Shown here one piece after another: positions 10,915-23,330 of a stretch of DNA of 64,000 nucleotides (position 1 is its first letter; every line of letters starts with the position of its first letter). The notes below the pieces were generated by a model that was given only the letters and a program-made list of their open reading frames with translations, was not told the DNA's origin and made no database searches. The position numbers and the translations under genes were made by a program. The stretch lies in NCBI GenBank assembly GCA_038380435.1, contig JAWZYU010000034.1:21989404-22053403 (forward strand), in the 5' to 3' direction. This DNA is from Ryuthela nishihirai (taxonomy: Eukaryota; Arthropoda; Arachnida; Araneae; Heptathelidae).

Positions 10915-11610
10915 GAAGTGTGCCTCATCAGTCCACGTGACTGCTCATGGCCATAATATCGTCTATCTCTATCCATGCCAGAAATTGGAGAGTGAAGTTG
11001 GTGTGATGTTGCAAGTCATACAGTTCCTGCACCATATGGATCCTATAAAGGTACCGTCGCACAACATGCCATAGCACTTTGTGGACCATTGCCCACAGAA
11101 AATCCAACTGTCATACCACTCTGGCATAGCTGACTAACAGCATGTCACTTCCGCATGGTTGTCATGGCAACCATTACTCATCCACGTCTTCTGCAGTAGG
11201 TGGCTGTCCTCTTCCTGGTGCCACTCCCTAATAACTAATTGCCTCAAACTTATTCACCATCTTCTTTAATGCCATTGACATCAGGGGTCCTCTTCACAGA
11301 CATTGATACTCATGTAGGGTGGCATTTGCACTGCTCCGACTCTGGTAGAATAACTTCTTCGTGAGAGCCATACAGCTGTTTGCTTGCAGTGTGAGCATTC
11401 CCACTTTTGTATGATGTCTTTTGCATTGGAAAATGAAACAAAGCAATGAATGAATTGCAATGAATGAAACAAAGCATCCATTCCTCCCTGGTGGCAACAG
11501 TTGGAATTAATTTTTTTCACTAAACTGCTTCCACATGTTCTCATTAAGCTACTTATCAATTTTCATGGTGCTATCTCCATTTGTCACTGCTCCAGAGACT
11601 CCAGAATAGG
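10915..11610 (-). pseudogene. Mariner/IS630-type transposon remnant
   Basis: The minus strand has 'IIQKWECSHCKQTAVWLSRR' near 11400. Further on, frame-broken text such as 'WAMVHKVLWHVVRRYLYRI' near 11030-11100 resembles the N-terminal DNA-binding half of IS630-type transposases. Stops are frequent. It abuts the right arm of the foldback, so the two may belong to one element, but I cannot show that. Confidence 0.45.
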
Positions 11611-12164
11611 GAAACTTAATTTATAACCACCCTGCACATCTCTTTTTCACATCATTTTGTTTTTCTGTGTGAGCCTTAATTCACATTGTTGTATCAGGCA
11701 ATGCAAGCCAAGTTAAAACAAGCAATTGTCAAACCAATACCAAAATATAGAACAATATAAGAGGTAAAGTTACCTTTTATATTGCAAAATGTTTCTCATA
11801 TATTTCATAGTTTTACCACATAAACAACTTTTCAGTATCCCTAAAATATCTCACAAATATATTAAATTTTTCCAATGGCAGAGTATATTAAAGTAATTGT
11901 AATTCAAAGCTGTCACATGATTGATGCATTTCAACTGATAACTTACTCTCTTGTTCACATGAGATAACTAAATACAGGAAAAAGTGTGCACTCTTTTTAA
12001 AGAGATAAAGAAGTTCTCCAAAAAAAAAAAAAAAAAAAGAATAGACAGCATAAAATAGACTTTATAAACAGCTTCTAATACATGAATGAAGCTTTATTCA
12101 CAAGAAATGACTATATTATACATTATAACTTAAACCAGGCATTTAAATTAACCATTATCCTTAC
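11611..12164. other. Nup210 intron, nothing recognised
   Basis: AT-rich. Contains an A-run at about 12020-12038. No gene or repeat is recognised. Confidence 0.5.
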
Positions 12165-12293
12165 CTTATCAAGAACATCTACAAGAATTGCAGAAATTCC
12201 ATATATCTGAACTTGGGCAACTGCAGCTTGTTTCATTTCTAAACACAAGTCGTAGACAGTAACAGTAAAACTGCCAGTATCTAGAGGAACAAT
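12165..12293 (-). CDS. Nup210: Nup210 (gp210) exon 'f'
   Basis: 129 bases on the minus strand, 43 codons in phase 0 at both ends, between an acceptor (atttgcag) and a donor (AAG|gtaagg). It reads 'IVPLDTGSFTVTVYDLCLEM', then KQAAVAQVQIYGISAILVDVLDK. The 'TVTVYDLCL' core followed about 20 residues later by 'I..ILVDVLDK' matches the 'TIMIHDLCL ... ELYIRVVDK' pattern that is a hallmark of gp210. This is the single most diagnostic exon for the gene identity. Confidence 0.92.
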
Positions 12294-13014
12294 CTGCAAA
12301 TAAAAAGTAGTACAGTATAAACTTTCTTAAGAAAAATAGTTTAACGCAGTGCTTTAAAAATTTTTTAGTCCTAATCTCATATTCAGAGCTGGGGAAATCC
12401 ACTCACCCACTCATCAAGAGAGTGAATTTTTTTGTAAGGCTTGTTAATTTCAAAGCCAGGAATAATTACAAAAATATTTCCAGGGAAAAGAACAATAACT
12501 TTTACCTTTGAATGCAGTATCATTAATTTCATTGCATGCTCTTTTCATATGCATATAAAAGTAAGAAAAGGTTTTTCCCTCTTCTCCCATGTTGGCATCA
12601 GTTATATAAATTTCTCCATTAGTGCTCATATTTATCTCTGAGATCATTGCACTTCAACCTATTTCCAAAAATTTGACCAATTCATCAGAATAATATAGAG
12701 TTTACTGTTTAGTGCTGGATATGAACAGATCATTACAAGCAAAATTAGTTATTTCACTTTTGTTTGCAATGCTCTGTTAACTGATTAATTTTTTAATCTT
12801 TAGTTATTTTACATTCACCATAGGCAATCATTAATCATCTTTGGTTTGAGGCACTCTGAAACTACATCAATTTAAACTATCTTTTGTCATCTTGTTAATG
12901 ACATTTTGGGAACTGTATAATTGCTATGTAATCATTATTATACAAAAAATTAATAGATATGCACTCTTCAGTATTGTAAAAATTTATATGAATGGAAGTT
13001 TCACCAAGCAACAC
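12294..13014. other. Nup210 intron, nothing recognised
   Basis: AT-rich intron up to the Tc1-like element. The antisense ORFs here have no recognisable domain. Confidence 0.5.
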
Positions 13015-13015
13015 T

Positions 13016-14320
13016 ACCGGGTTTTTTCAAAATAATGGAAATACCAACGTCAACTGGAGTACATGCAGTGCAGCATATGCATATCACAGGGAAAATATCA
13101 CCCATAATGTGAGGTATATAAAGGGGAGAAGTACGATGTCGGCTATCACATAGCAATGCCACAGGCACAGGTGAAACAGCTGTTGTGGTGTAATTGTTGA
13201 CAATGGCAGATCTCAGTGACCTACAAAAAGGCACAATCATTGGTGCATGTCATGCAGGAGCTTCAGTAACCAGAACAGAGAAATAGTAGGGTAACACGAG
13301 GAACTGTATCGAAGATTATGACTACCTATCAAAAAGGACAGGGTGTTGCTTCCAAGCATGCAAATTGTGGATGCCATATGTGTGTGTTGATGATACCAGT
13401 GAGAGTGAAGTGTGTTGTACCGTTCTTGATGTTCCAAAAGTTGTCAGATAGGGATAGGTGAACGTTGGCACTGATTGTACAACAGAAGCACAAGATCACG
13501 GCACAGCAAATAGCAGCAGAGTTGAACACCAGTAAGAATGATCTTGTTTCTGCCATAACAGCTCATCGGGAACTTCACTGTGCTGGTATTTATGGCTGTG
13601 CTGCAATCCACAAACCTCTGATTACCAACATCAGTGCAATAAAATGTGTAAGGTGGTGCAAAGAACATAAAAACTGGCATGCTAAAGATTGGCAACGTGT
13701 CACCTGGTCTGATGAATCATGCTACACATTGTTTCCCACCACTGGTAGAGTGTACATCCGGCGAAAACCTGCAGATTACCACCCCGACTGTTTCATTCCA
13801 ACTGTGAAGCATGGAAGTGGATCCCTGATGCTGTGGGGTGCCATATCATGGCATTCCAGGCCATTAGTTATTTTGCAGTATTGTGTCACATCTGCAACGT
13901 ATGAATCCATTCTCGGGGACCACCTGCACCCAATGTTGTGGACATTGTTCCCTAATGACCATCCCTGGTTTTAAGTGGATAATGCACCAGTGCATTGTGT
14001 AAAATGTGTGAAGTTGCGGTTTGCAGAGCATGAGGTACAGCAGCTACCCTGGTCACCTTAATACTATTGAACATTTGTGGGAATATCTGGAGAGCTACGT
14101 CAGATCACACTTTCCACCTCCAGCATCACTGGCACAGTTGAGCCATATTTTACCCGAAAAATGGTCCCACATTCCATTACCATATGTGGACGACTTGTAT
14201 AAGTCTATTCCATGTCAAATTGTGTCTGTTCTGAATGCCTGAGGTTCTGAATGCTACAGGCTATTAAAAAAAGTTTTCCACAAACAGTATGTGTTTCCAT
14301 TATTTTGATAAATCCCTGTA
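13016..14320 (+). mobile_element. Tc1-like transposon A
   Basis: The ends share an inverted motif: TTCAAAATAATGGAAATACC on the left, and on the right the reverse complement of TTCCATTATTTTGATAAATC. A second copy of the left 5' region occurs at 45513 and 51990 (Tc1-like B), which confirms the family. One transposase gene, broken by stops, occupies most of it. Confidence 0.85.
13203..14242 (+). pseudogene. Tc1-like transposase (DD34E-type), broken
   Basis: An ATG at 13203 begins 'MADLSDLQKGTIIGACHAGA' but stops at about 13285. The main frame from 13465 has 'KITAQQIAAELNTSKNDL' (helix-turn-helix), 'RVTWSDESCYTLFPTTGRVY' with the first catalytic Asp, and 'GSLMLWGAISWHSRPL'. A TAA at about 13972-13974 falls just before the second Asp ('VDNAPVHCVKC'). 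A third segment holds 'NTIEHLWEYLESYVRSH' with the catalytic Glu. All three acidic residues are still recognisable, but in pieces. Confidence 0.85.
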
Positions 14321-14749
14321 TCTTAACATTCTTTTAAGCATCTTTCATGACCCCAAATGGGGTTGCAACTCTATTAAAGTTGAAAATATTTCCAAATTAA
14401 CAGCATATGGTTACAGAATTCAAAGTATTATGTTTACATGGACAGAATTCAAGACCTGATTCATTTGAAAGCCAGAATAGAGAAGCAATTGAGCAAGTAA
14501 CAAGAGATATGTTGCAGCATACATGGCAAGAAGTGGAATACCAATCACATTGCAGTATATAAGCAGGGTCATGTCAAAATTCATTAATTATGTTCGAAAC
14601 TATTTGAGGTATGCATTCAATTAAAATATTAGTTTCTCCAATATGTATATTATTTTCCTACATATTGGTTCTCAAAACCCCACAATTATCCCAGTATTCT
14701 TAAAAATCTAAAAACATACAGAAGAAATATTAGCAGTATTCTTAAGAAT

Positions 14750-15130
14750 CTTACTAGAGATATAATATTTCCTATTTTAGACAAGATGATTCCAGTTCTT
14801 GACAATTACAAAAGTGTCAGTTTACTTCTATTCATGGTAGACACCATGTACAGTAATTGCCTCAAGTGACAGTATGGAAAAATGCACATATTAAACAGAA
14901 ACTGTAGAAACTAATGTTTGATGATGCACAATAAACTGAGACTGTGATCAACTGTTAAAGGAATAAACTGATGCTCTGATGTTATGATAAATTGATGGTC
15001 TGATAAACTGAAATTGTGATAAGCTGAGCATAATAAACTGACATGAAAGCCTGATCATTTTATTGTGCTCAGCTTATCCTAATGTCAATCAATAAGCCAC
15101 CAGGTGTAGAAATTACTGTTGAAATGCTAA
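14750..15130 (+). pseudogene. Very decayed LINE reverse-transcriptase trace
   Basis: Near 14760-14860 the plus strand reads roughly 'DKMIPVLDNYKSVSLLLFMV', similar to the '..NYRGISLLSVPG' reverse transcriptase motif. Near 15080-15180 it reads 'INKPPGVEITVEMLTT', similar to 'LHKSPGADEITTEMLRAG' in the RTE-like copy at 21158. The order of the two is reversed relative to the RTE copy, so this is rearranged or partly coincidental. Between them lies a run of ATAAACTGA-type short repeats (14930-15045). Confidence 0.3.
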
Positions 15131-16713
15131 CAACTAATGATGATAATGTAATACTGGAACTCTTATGCTATGTAACAACAATTCAGGATTACATTACTTT
15201 TTTACTAGATGAAAATGTGATGTTACGTTCAATCAGCCAAAAAGCAATGTTAATATATTAGAACCGTAAAGCTATTATAATGAGGTACTCAATAATTTTA
15301 AAAATAAAATCATGCATACAAAATACTTAATAAGCTAAGCACTGATCATCAATATGTGAATGAAAAAATAATTGTTTGAAAATTTAATTTACATAACCAC
15401 TGTATATTTAAACAAATATGTTCGGTGGGCTACATCCATTCAGATACTTAATTTTCAGTTTACCTTACAGCACTTTATTACAGCACTTTATTACCTTACA
15501 TGAAATAATTACAACTTTAACTAAAAAACTTACTGTTTAAGTTCATGAAGTAAAAGAGATTATTACCAGCTCTTTCTCTTGCAATATTCTGAAAACACTG
15601 ACTCAATCTAGAGTCACTTGTTAATGATTATCCATAATTCAAACTGGTCATCAGATGTTGGTGATGTCTTTTGATGCTGCTGTGATGCTACTACAGCCTT
15701 TTTAAGATGGCACTGAGTTCCTGTTGAAGTTAATTGCATAAGTTCTTGATGTGAAACCAGCCTAAACTTTTCAGTCTGATGTTAATTGCTGGTCTGTTGA
15801 GTCAGTTAGTGGATGGTCAATTTAACAAATCTCATATTTTCAATGTTTATATTAGCCATTATTTAAACAGACTTGCTCACAAAACTTATATTCACAAATT
15901 AACAGATCCAAATGCTAAAATCCATAAGTTTCAAAAAGGCACATACAAGTTCTAAAGCACACTTATGAACTTAATACACAGGACAGATCCACTCCAACAC
16001 GCATTTCATTAGATGTGACTTCCTCAGGTAGTGTACCTGATGGCAAACTAAGTTTTTAAGGGTTTGTCCATATAGAGGGAGCCAGATATTCAAGGGTCAT
16101 GTGACTTAAGAATAATTTCCATGCAGATCGTACTGGACTAATATCTGTATTAAAGAAAACATTCTGATTTAAATGGATTATTAAATTAATTGAGACTTTT
16201 TGGAGGGAGAAGCAATTATTTTAGATTGCAATATGTCATTAGTTAAACTGTTATTTAATATAGTTTGTGTTAAAGCAGTTTTCCTTAGATTGTTCTTTAA
16301 CTCATATTCATGTTATAGTGCTGTCATAAGTTTTTCTTACATATTTCTTTTCATTTTCCACTTTATTATCTGGATCTAAAATTTCAATTAAATATATTCC
16401 TTCTGTAGAAGAATTCTTATCTCTGTTATTAATTATTAATGATTTTACATTACTTATTATATTTACTGGAACTTTCTATTTCAAGTTTTTTCAGTATGTT
16501 CAAAATTTTGGGAATATATGGGAAAGAGGCAGAATATTTAGTTTTTTCTTCTGGAATTTGTGCAGGAAGTGGTTGGGAGGATAATTTAATTTTACATTAT
16601 AGCTTCTTTTGCTTTGCTAAATACTCAATAGAATAACCTGCTTAGTTTTCTATTGTGTATATGAAATTCGATTGATTTTAATACTCTCTTAGTAGAACAG
16701 TACCTGTAAGCTC
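15131..16713. other. Nup210 intron, nothing recognised
   Basis: AT-rich. Short near-duplications occur (for example CAGCACTTTATTA twice near 15470), but no gene or mobile element could be supported. Confidence 0.5.
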
Positions 16714-16717
16714 TTAA

Positions 16718-19445
16718 CCCTTCCAGTGTCGAAGCCATCTGCATACGTACGGAGAATCTGAATTGAGGGGCCAATGATGTATGTATACGTATTTAGTACA
16801 ACAAAAATATGCTTTTTTAATAAAAATTTCCGTTGTAATTTATATATATACATACCTTATAAAACATAATTCAGGCTTCAAAAATAATATTTTGTTTTTT
16901 AATTTGATGCATATTTTATTAAACTACAATATAAATTATTTTACAAAGCCATCTGATTACCATTTCTTAGAAGCAGTAATGGTATTGCCAATTTGCTTGT
17001 TAATGCTTCTATTTGCTGAAGCAGCCTTCTAATTAAAGCTCACAAGTTTGATTTGAGCTATTATAAACTAATTTTTCCTTAAATTTTCGAAAATCTCCAA
17101 AACATAACAAAAAAACTACTATTTTTAAAAACAATAGATTTTGGAAGTAATTACAAAACACGTACAGCAATTTCTTTTCCCATTTCACACTCTTTTCTGT
17201 CATAAACCAATTTTAGTATTCCCAAATTATTTTTATCATTTTTCTACCATCATCCTTCAAATCAAAACCGAAAGTAAACATATCCTTCTTAGAAATTCTG
17301 GTTGCAGCTGCATTTAATTAGTTATGCTTCACTGAGGCAAACAAGATGCAAAATGTTTGACACATGCTATCTACATTTCGTGTGCTACAAGTGTTTTTTA
17401 CAGTTTTGGTGCAGCATATTGGATCCTCTTTGTAAAGCTAGTATTTTTCTTTTATATTTAACCTTTAGTTAGTTTTCATTTCAGTAGACTTATTTTTGGA
17501 AATTAGCGATCTTTTGGTTGTTTGATAAGTATTGATTTTTTCATAGTTATATCGTATGGCCAGCCTACAACTTGTTGCTGTGGATATTTTAACATTGCAT
17601 TCGGCTATATGTTAATTTTTATTTTATTATTTATTACTTTTCCAATAAAACTTTGATATAGTGTCATTTTCTGAAAATAAATGAGGTCTTGGATATGAAA
17701 GCACCCCCCTCTCCCCACCACCACCAAGGTCACTAGAGTCAATTTAAGCCTTAAAAATTTATCGACAAAAGTAGTAACTGAGAGACTGTAAATGAGGATT
17801 GAAAATGTAGTTTATTTCATTTAATTGTGACGAATACAAATAAAAGAGACCTCGATTAGAACTCGAAGGACGCCTATTGCCTCTGGCGCATATGAGAATC
17901 GCGTTTTCAAAGAGAAAGAAGTTTTTCCTTTAACTAGTTTCATTCCTTAAAAGTTTTAATTCGAGCTAGCGGATGATGGGGAAAATGCAAATAGTATTTT
18001 ATTAGTAATTATACAAGATAAAAAAAAATATGTAATTGTATATCACAGCCAAATTAAAGTAAAAAACTACTATATTTGCATCCAACTGCGAGTTCAACTA
18101 CACAAGCAAGTTACACGTCAAGTGCATACCTTCAACGCAGAGAACGTCACACGTAATCGAAACAATTTACAAGTGATAAATGCAATATTATCTCGGTATG
18201 AGGGTAACACAAAAACGCAGATTTACAAATGTTTTCATATATTTTCGCAAACACTATAATTTAATAATTTATATCTGTATGCATTATGAAACTGAAATTT
18301 TATTTAACATCCCATTAGGTTATATGTAATTTTTATTTTATTATTTATTTTTTATTTTTTAATAAAAAAACTTTGAGCTTGTACCATTTTCTGAAATTGA
18401 ATGTCTTGGATACGGAAGCAAAATAGACTTCCTTGCTACAGAAATCGGCTGTCATTTGGGAGGGCAATTTTGGGAAGAGCTGGTCCTTGATGCACAAACC
18501 CTTCTGCACTTAGCCAAGATTGCCAAACTTCAACACCCAAAGAAAAAAATTCATGTTTAGTGAAAAAAACAGCCAAGGAAGTTTTTTCTTTTTCTATTTC
18601 ATAACCAGTTCAGAAAATACCGTGAATGTGAGAAGGCCAAGTCATGTTGCATAACAGTGGCTGTGTTTAAAATATACGAAACTGAAAAGAATCATTAAAA
18701 GAAATAAAAATCATATTTCAGGTTGAATATTATATTATTTGGGAGGAAATTTCCTTTCGATAAATATATAATTTAACTATTTTTATTCATCAGGTTTTCC
18801 AAAATGAAGCCTTAATTGTATAGCATGATCTTTTTTTTTTCACCATATCACACTGAAAAAGGCTTATTAAAATCAATATGCTTTCAAATTTGTTTATATT
18901 ATTTATTTTCATAAAATTCGTAATTAAATTCTGTTTGATTTGATATTAACATGACCTATTTCTCTTGACCGATTTTTTTTTAATTCTAAAATTGACTTGT
19001 TTGTTTGACTCAGCACAATTGGCTAAAAGCATGGAATTTTCTCAAAGTATGGTACCAAGAAAAAAATTATGAAACGAGAGAAATATTTGCTTAAAACCCA
19101 AAAAAAATTATTTTGTTATTCAGAAATTTATAGTCATTCTATTCATGTGCATTGTAATCATTTCTGTCTATTATGAATTTTTTTAATAAATTTTTCTTTG
19201 TGTTGCCAGATGCATTTTTTACTACATGACTCTAAAAAAGTCCTATTAAAATGAAACATGTTTTTTTTTGTTAAATGTTATAATTTCAGAAAATCCAGAA
19301 ATAAATGCTGATTAATTTGGCATACAACATATAGATATTTGGCAAAAAATTTCTAAAGCTAAAGTTTTTTTTTTTGCTGAGCATAGGCAGAAAATAGCTT
19401 GGCGCCTGGATGGAAACCTGTTTTTCAGGCTGGACACTGGAAGGG
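16718..19445. mobile_element. Non-autonomous piggyBac-type element, TTAA-flanked, 2.7 kb
   Basis: TTAA at 16714-16717 and 19446-19449 flanks inverted ends CCCTTCCAGTGTC. This is the target site and end type of piggyBac transposons. No transposase ORF is present over 2.7 kb. The interior is AT-rich, with a family resemblance in inverted orientation to 28922-30800 (for example ATCCCATTAGGTTATATGTA near 18310). It sits between Nup210 exons f and e without disturbing them. Confidence 0.8.
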
Positions 19446-19724
19446 TTAAAAACATGAGTGGAAAGCACATTTTATTTAACTTCCGGGGATGTGCAGAATT
19501 TCCTTGGGATTAAGTTCAGGGCATATGTCAGTTCTATACACCACTGTGTCACATCTCTGTCCCTAATTATCAGAATATCCAAGTATAGTAAGATTCAAAG
19601 CCTAGTTATTCTGATCTAAAACAGGAAGAAAAAAAAATGATACTGAAACAGCATTCTTGCTCAATCTCATCTCCCTATAAAATTTTTTTCTGGATCCAGG
19701 CCTGTACAGTACAAATGAACTTAC

Positions 19725-19826
19725 CACAATTTGACGTGTAGCTTTGTTGTAATGAACATCTGCCTTGCTGCTATCACTTGATTCTACATAAAAATGTCCA
19801 GAACCTTTAGTGACATTCAAGTAAAC
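19725..19826 (-). CDS. Nup210: Nup210 (gp210) exon 'e'
   Basis: 102 bases on the minus strand, exactly 34 codons in phase 0, between an acceptor (tatttcag) and a donor (GTG|gtaagt). It reads 'VYLNVTKGSGHFYVESSDSS', then KADVHYNKATRQIV. The 'V.KGSGHFYVESSDSS.ADV.Y..A' pattern matches the conserved '[23 protein letters not shown]' region of vertebrate gp210. N-V-T is a potential N-glycosylation site, fitting a luminal protein. Confidence 0.92.
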
Positions 19827-20200
19827 CTGAAATAAAATTAATCATAGCAATTATTATGCTGCAATTACCATTCATGAAATAAAAGTTATGAAAGTCCTTT
19901 TGCAAAAAAACTTTTTATTTCACAAGATATACATTGTTTTATTCTTCACTACCATTGTTGAATTGCTGAAAATTTTATAAATTTGCCTATTTTGAAATGC
20001 TAGTAAAGGACAGACTTCTAATATTTAATTACATTTTCATGCTGACTTGATTCATTTCGGACAGAGAATACTCACACAGTCATCAAAATCCACAAATTAT
20101 TAAACACTCATATTAGTCCACAAATTATTAAAAATCCACATTAGTCAACAAAGTTTCACAAAATATGATAAATTATACATTTCCTCACTTATATTAATTT
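19827..20200. other. Nup210 intron, nothing recognised
   Basis: AT-rich, with a short local duplication (CCACAAATTATTAAA twice, 20090-20130) next to the 3' end of the RTE-like LINE. Confidence 0.5.
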
Positions 20201-23200
20201 CAGCCATGGGCTACGGAGGTCCAACCAGACCGTGCAGTTTAATTCTCCAAGCATATCTGTCCTGAGCTACATCTGCTGCATCCGCCACTGCACACCAATT
20301 CTAACAAGGTCCTGTTTGACATTGTCTGCCCACTGCATCCTAGGTCTCCCCCTCCTTCTGAGGCCTCTTGGCACACTGTTCATAACCCTATTCGCCAATC
20401 TACAATTATCCATACAGGCAACATGGCCAAACCAGCGGAGTCTCTCTCTGCACAATATGCTGCTTAAAGGAGGTTGCAGACTCCTTTGCCTAACCTCATC
20501 ATTAGTTACAAAGTTAAACCACCTAATACCCAAAATACTGCGTAAGCATCTAGTTTCCTGTTATATTGTTTACAAAGTGTCCAAGTTTCACTACCATAAC
20601 TAACCCTAGAAAGAACCAAACTATTATACAGTCTAATTTTAGTCTTTAGGTGTATATGCCTATTTCTCCACAATCTCCATAGATTCTTAAACATCCCGGC
20701 AGCAATCCCTATTCGTCTGTTAATCTCATGCCGCACATCACCATTATCTGTTACATAGCTCCCAAGATAATTAAACTGTGACACCTGCTCAAGACTGCAA
20801 CCATTCAGATGAACTGAATTACAACCTGACCAATTTCCAAGCCTGATCAATTTTCATCACTTTAGTTTTCTCTCTGTTTATAACCAAACCTACTCTACTA
20901 CCAGTCTCATCAACAGTTCGAATGAAAGAATTCATCTCATCAACATCATTTGCCAAAAGGGCTAAATCATCAGCATAATCTAAATCAGAGATTTTCATAT
21001 CTCCAGTACATTTAAGGCCAAAATCTTTCCCTCGAAGTGAATTTTGCATAACATAATCAATAACCAAGCTAAAGAGAAAAGGAGACAAAATGCACCCTTG
21101 TCGAACACCAGAAGTAATGCTAAACCAATTGCTACAAGACTTACCAACTCTCACACATCACTCAGTGTTATTATAGAGAGCTTTCATTACGTTAACTAAC
21201 TTGTCTGGTATACCATATGATCTCACAATCAACCACAAATTATGACGATCAACAGAGTCGAAAGCCTTTTTGAAATCAACAAAGCTAGCAACCAAAGGTT
21301 TCTGAAACTCTAAACATTTCTCAAGAATCTGCCTAAGTGAAAATATCTGATCTACACATCCCCTACCACTTCTGAATCCACATTGCTCATCATGCAATTG
21401 CCTGTCAACCAGATTCTTAATTCTATTAAGCACAATCATGGAAAGAACTTTACCTGGAACAGAGAGTAGGCTGATACCCCTATAGTTATCACAAGAACTG
21501 CGATCACCTTTTTTGAAAATAGGGATAACAATAGTTCTGGTAAAATCCTTAGGAACCATGCCTTTATCATAACAGATATTCAGAATTTCAGTCATCCAAG
21601 TGGTAACCGAAACATTCCCAGCTCTGAGCATTTCTGTAGTAATTTCATCTGCCCCTGGGGATTTATGAAGTTTAAGTTTAGAAATAGCCAAAATAACTTC
21701 AGATTGTGTTATAGGGCCAACATTAAAGCCGCCAATGTATCTATCATCATTACAAACCACATTGTTTAGAACATCACTGAAATGCTCAGCCCACCTAGCC
21801 ATGACAGAATCCTCCCCTTCTACAACCTTACCTTGTTTATCCTGCAATCCTTGTATGGCTGTCTGTTTTCTACCACATAAAACATTAACTATCTGATACA
21901 GCTCTCTGCTGTTGTGCTGTCTAACTGCTTCCTCAGCTTTGTCAGCCAAGCCATCAAGCCAAAGATTCTTATCAGCAGCTAACTGATCCTTTACAAGTTT
22001 ATTAAGCTATCTGTAATCCTTTCTATTAGGACTAGTAGAGTACTGATTAAGGACATTCCTGCAGTTCCTTCTTTCTGAAATAAGCTCAAGTGCTTTATCA
22101 CTTAAATAATTCTGCCTCCTCTGCTCCTTTTTTCCTAAAAGAGTACTGTTAGTTTCCAAAAAAGCCTGTTTAAAATAGCCCCATTCTTCCTCAACTTCAG
22201 TATTAAGCAAACCATGACTGTCATAATGACTAAGTAACCTATCATGATAAGCTTTAGCTATAACTGGGTCTTTCAGAGCATCAGTATTAAAGGTAAATTT
22301 TTTAACTTTAGCACAACACTTTTTAAGTTTAAGTTGCAAGACACTTTTAACAAGATAATGGTCAGATCCAATTTCAGCTCCCCTATATGCCCTGGTATTC
22401 CTAACAGAACTAGCCCATTTGCTGTTTAATATGTAATCAATCATATTCTTTTATTTGTAAGTATCTCGCCTTTCCTGTCCATCTGGTCTCTTGCAAGCCT
22501 AGAATATCTAGATTGTAGCGCTGGAATTCCTGCATGAAGACATCAAGAGAATAATCTCTATGTAATGTCTTCACGTTCCACGTTCCTGCCGAGAGAAAAC
22601 GATTAGTAGGATTTTTAAAGAAATTAGGTTTATTGAGATTGGTAGGGCCAACAATATCAAACAGCCCCCTGATCGCAGGCATGGGGCAAAGACCTGTTCC
22701 TCCTCCACTAAAGGCTGAAGTCACCGATGCTGGTAGGAACTTCAGGCACCACCTTTTCAAGTGGACTTTTTCAAGATCCATATGGCCTGCCTGAGACACA
22801 TTACTCCAGTTTGGGCTTGACGATGCCCAACTAGCTAAGTAAGGTTCAGGTATCTGTGATGGCCTCTGAGATTAGGATTATCCACCAGCTGATATAAGGT
22901 ATCCCATGTCTCTGTTCACTTAGGGCTGGCAACCCAGAAGCAAACAGAAAACACAGCAGCAGATTCTCCCTCAACAGAGGCCCACCAGTGCAGCAAGTTC
23001 AGAATCCATAATCAAACTGAAATCCATAAACAAGTCCAGTCTAGTAGGTATAAATGGTCACCACCAGGACCCTGTGAAGTTGACCACTCCTCAGCAGGTT
23101 TGACAAAAAAAAAAGAAAAAAGTGGCCATAGATGACCAGATCAGTAGGCCATACTGAACTGGCAGCCCTCACCTTCCATTCCCTTCCAAAAGAGAATATC

Positions 23201-23330
23201 TCTTTTGAAAGGTACTAACGGCCTGCACCACAAGAAGGTGGGGTCAGACATTAAGTGCTAGACCTGGCCAGTTCTGTGCATCATCACTAGGGATTGGTAC
23301 ACAGCTCTCCTTCCAGTTTATGCCTAGCTA
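20201..23330 (-). mobile_element. RTE-like LINE, near full length, inactive
   Basis: Minus-strand element with a 5' untranslated part (about 22800-23330), an endonuclease, a reverse transcriptase and a C-terminal segment. It ends near 20201 in the CAGCCATGG motif that also ends the copies at 59086 and 27387. The 5' boundary is approximate because I saw no clear target duplication. The 3' parts of the three copies are close to identical over long stretches, so this family was active fairly recently. Confidence 0.85.
20267..22799 (-). pseudogene. RTE-like endonuclease/reverse transcriptase polyprotein, broken
   Basis: The reading starts at 22799. The endonuclease begins with 'GTWNVKTLHRDYSLDVFMQE' and 'LDILGLQETRWTG' (catalytic E in LQET). 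Its C-terminal 'GSDHYLVKS' is at 22444 onward. Reverse transcriptase motifs follow: 'NYRGISLLSVPGKVLS', 'DEQCGFRSGRGCVDQIFSLR', 'SFVDFKKAFDSVDR', 'SGVRQGCILSPFLFSLVIDY' and the catalytic YADD (20966-20977). Then come 'FNYLGSYVTDNGDVRHEINR' and 'ERLRWFGHVACM'. Breaks occur near 22440, 21960, 21155, 20830 and 20520. The motifs are RTE-clade in type by established family knowledge. Confidence 0.85.
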
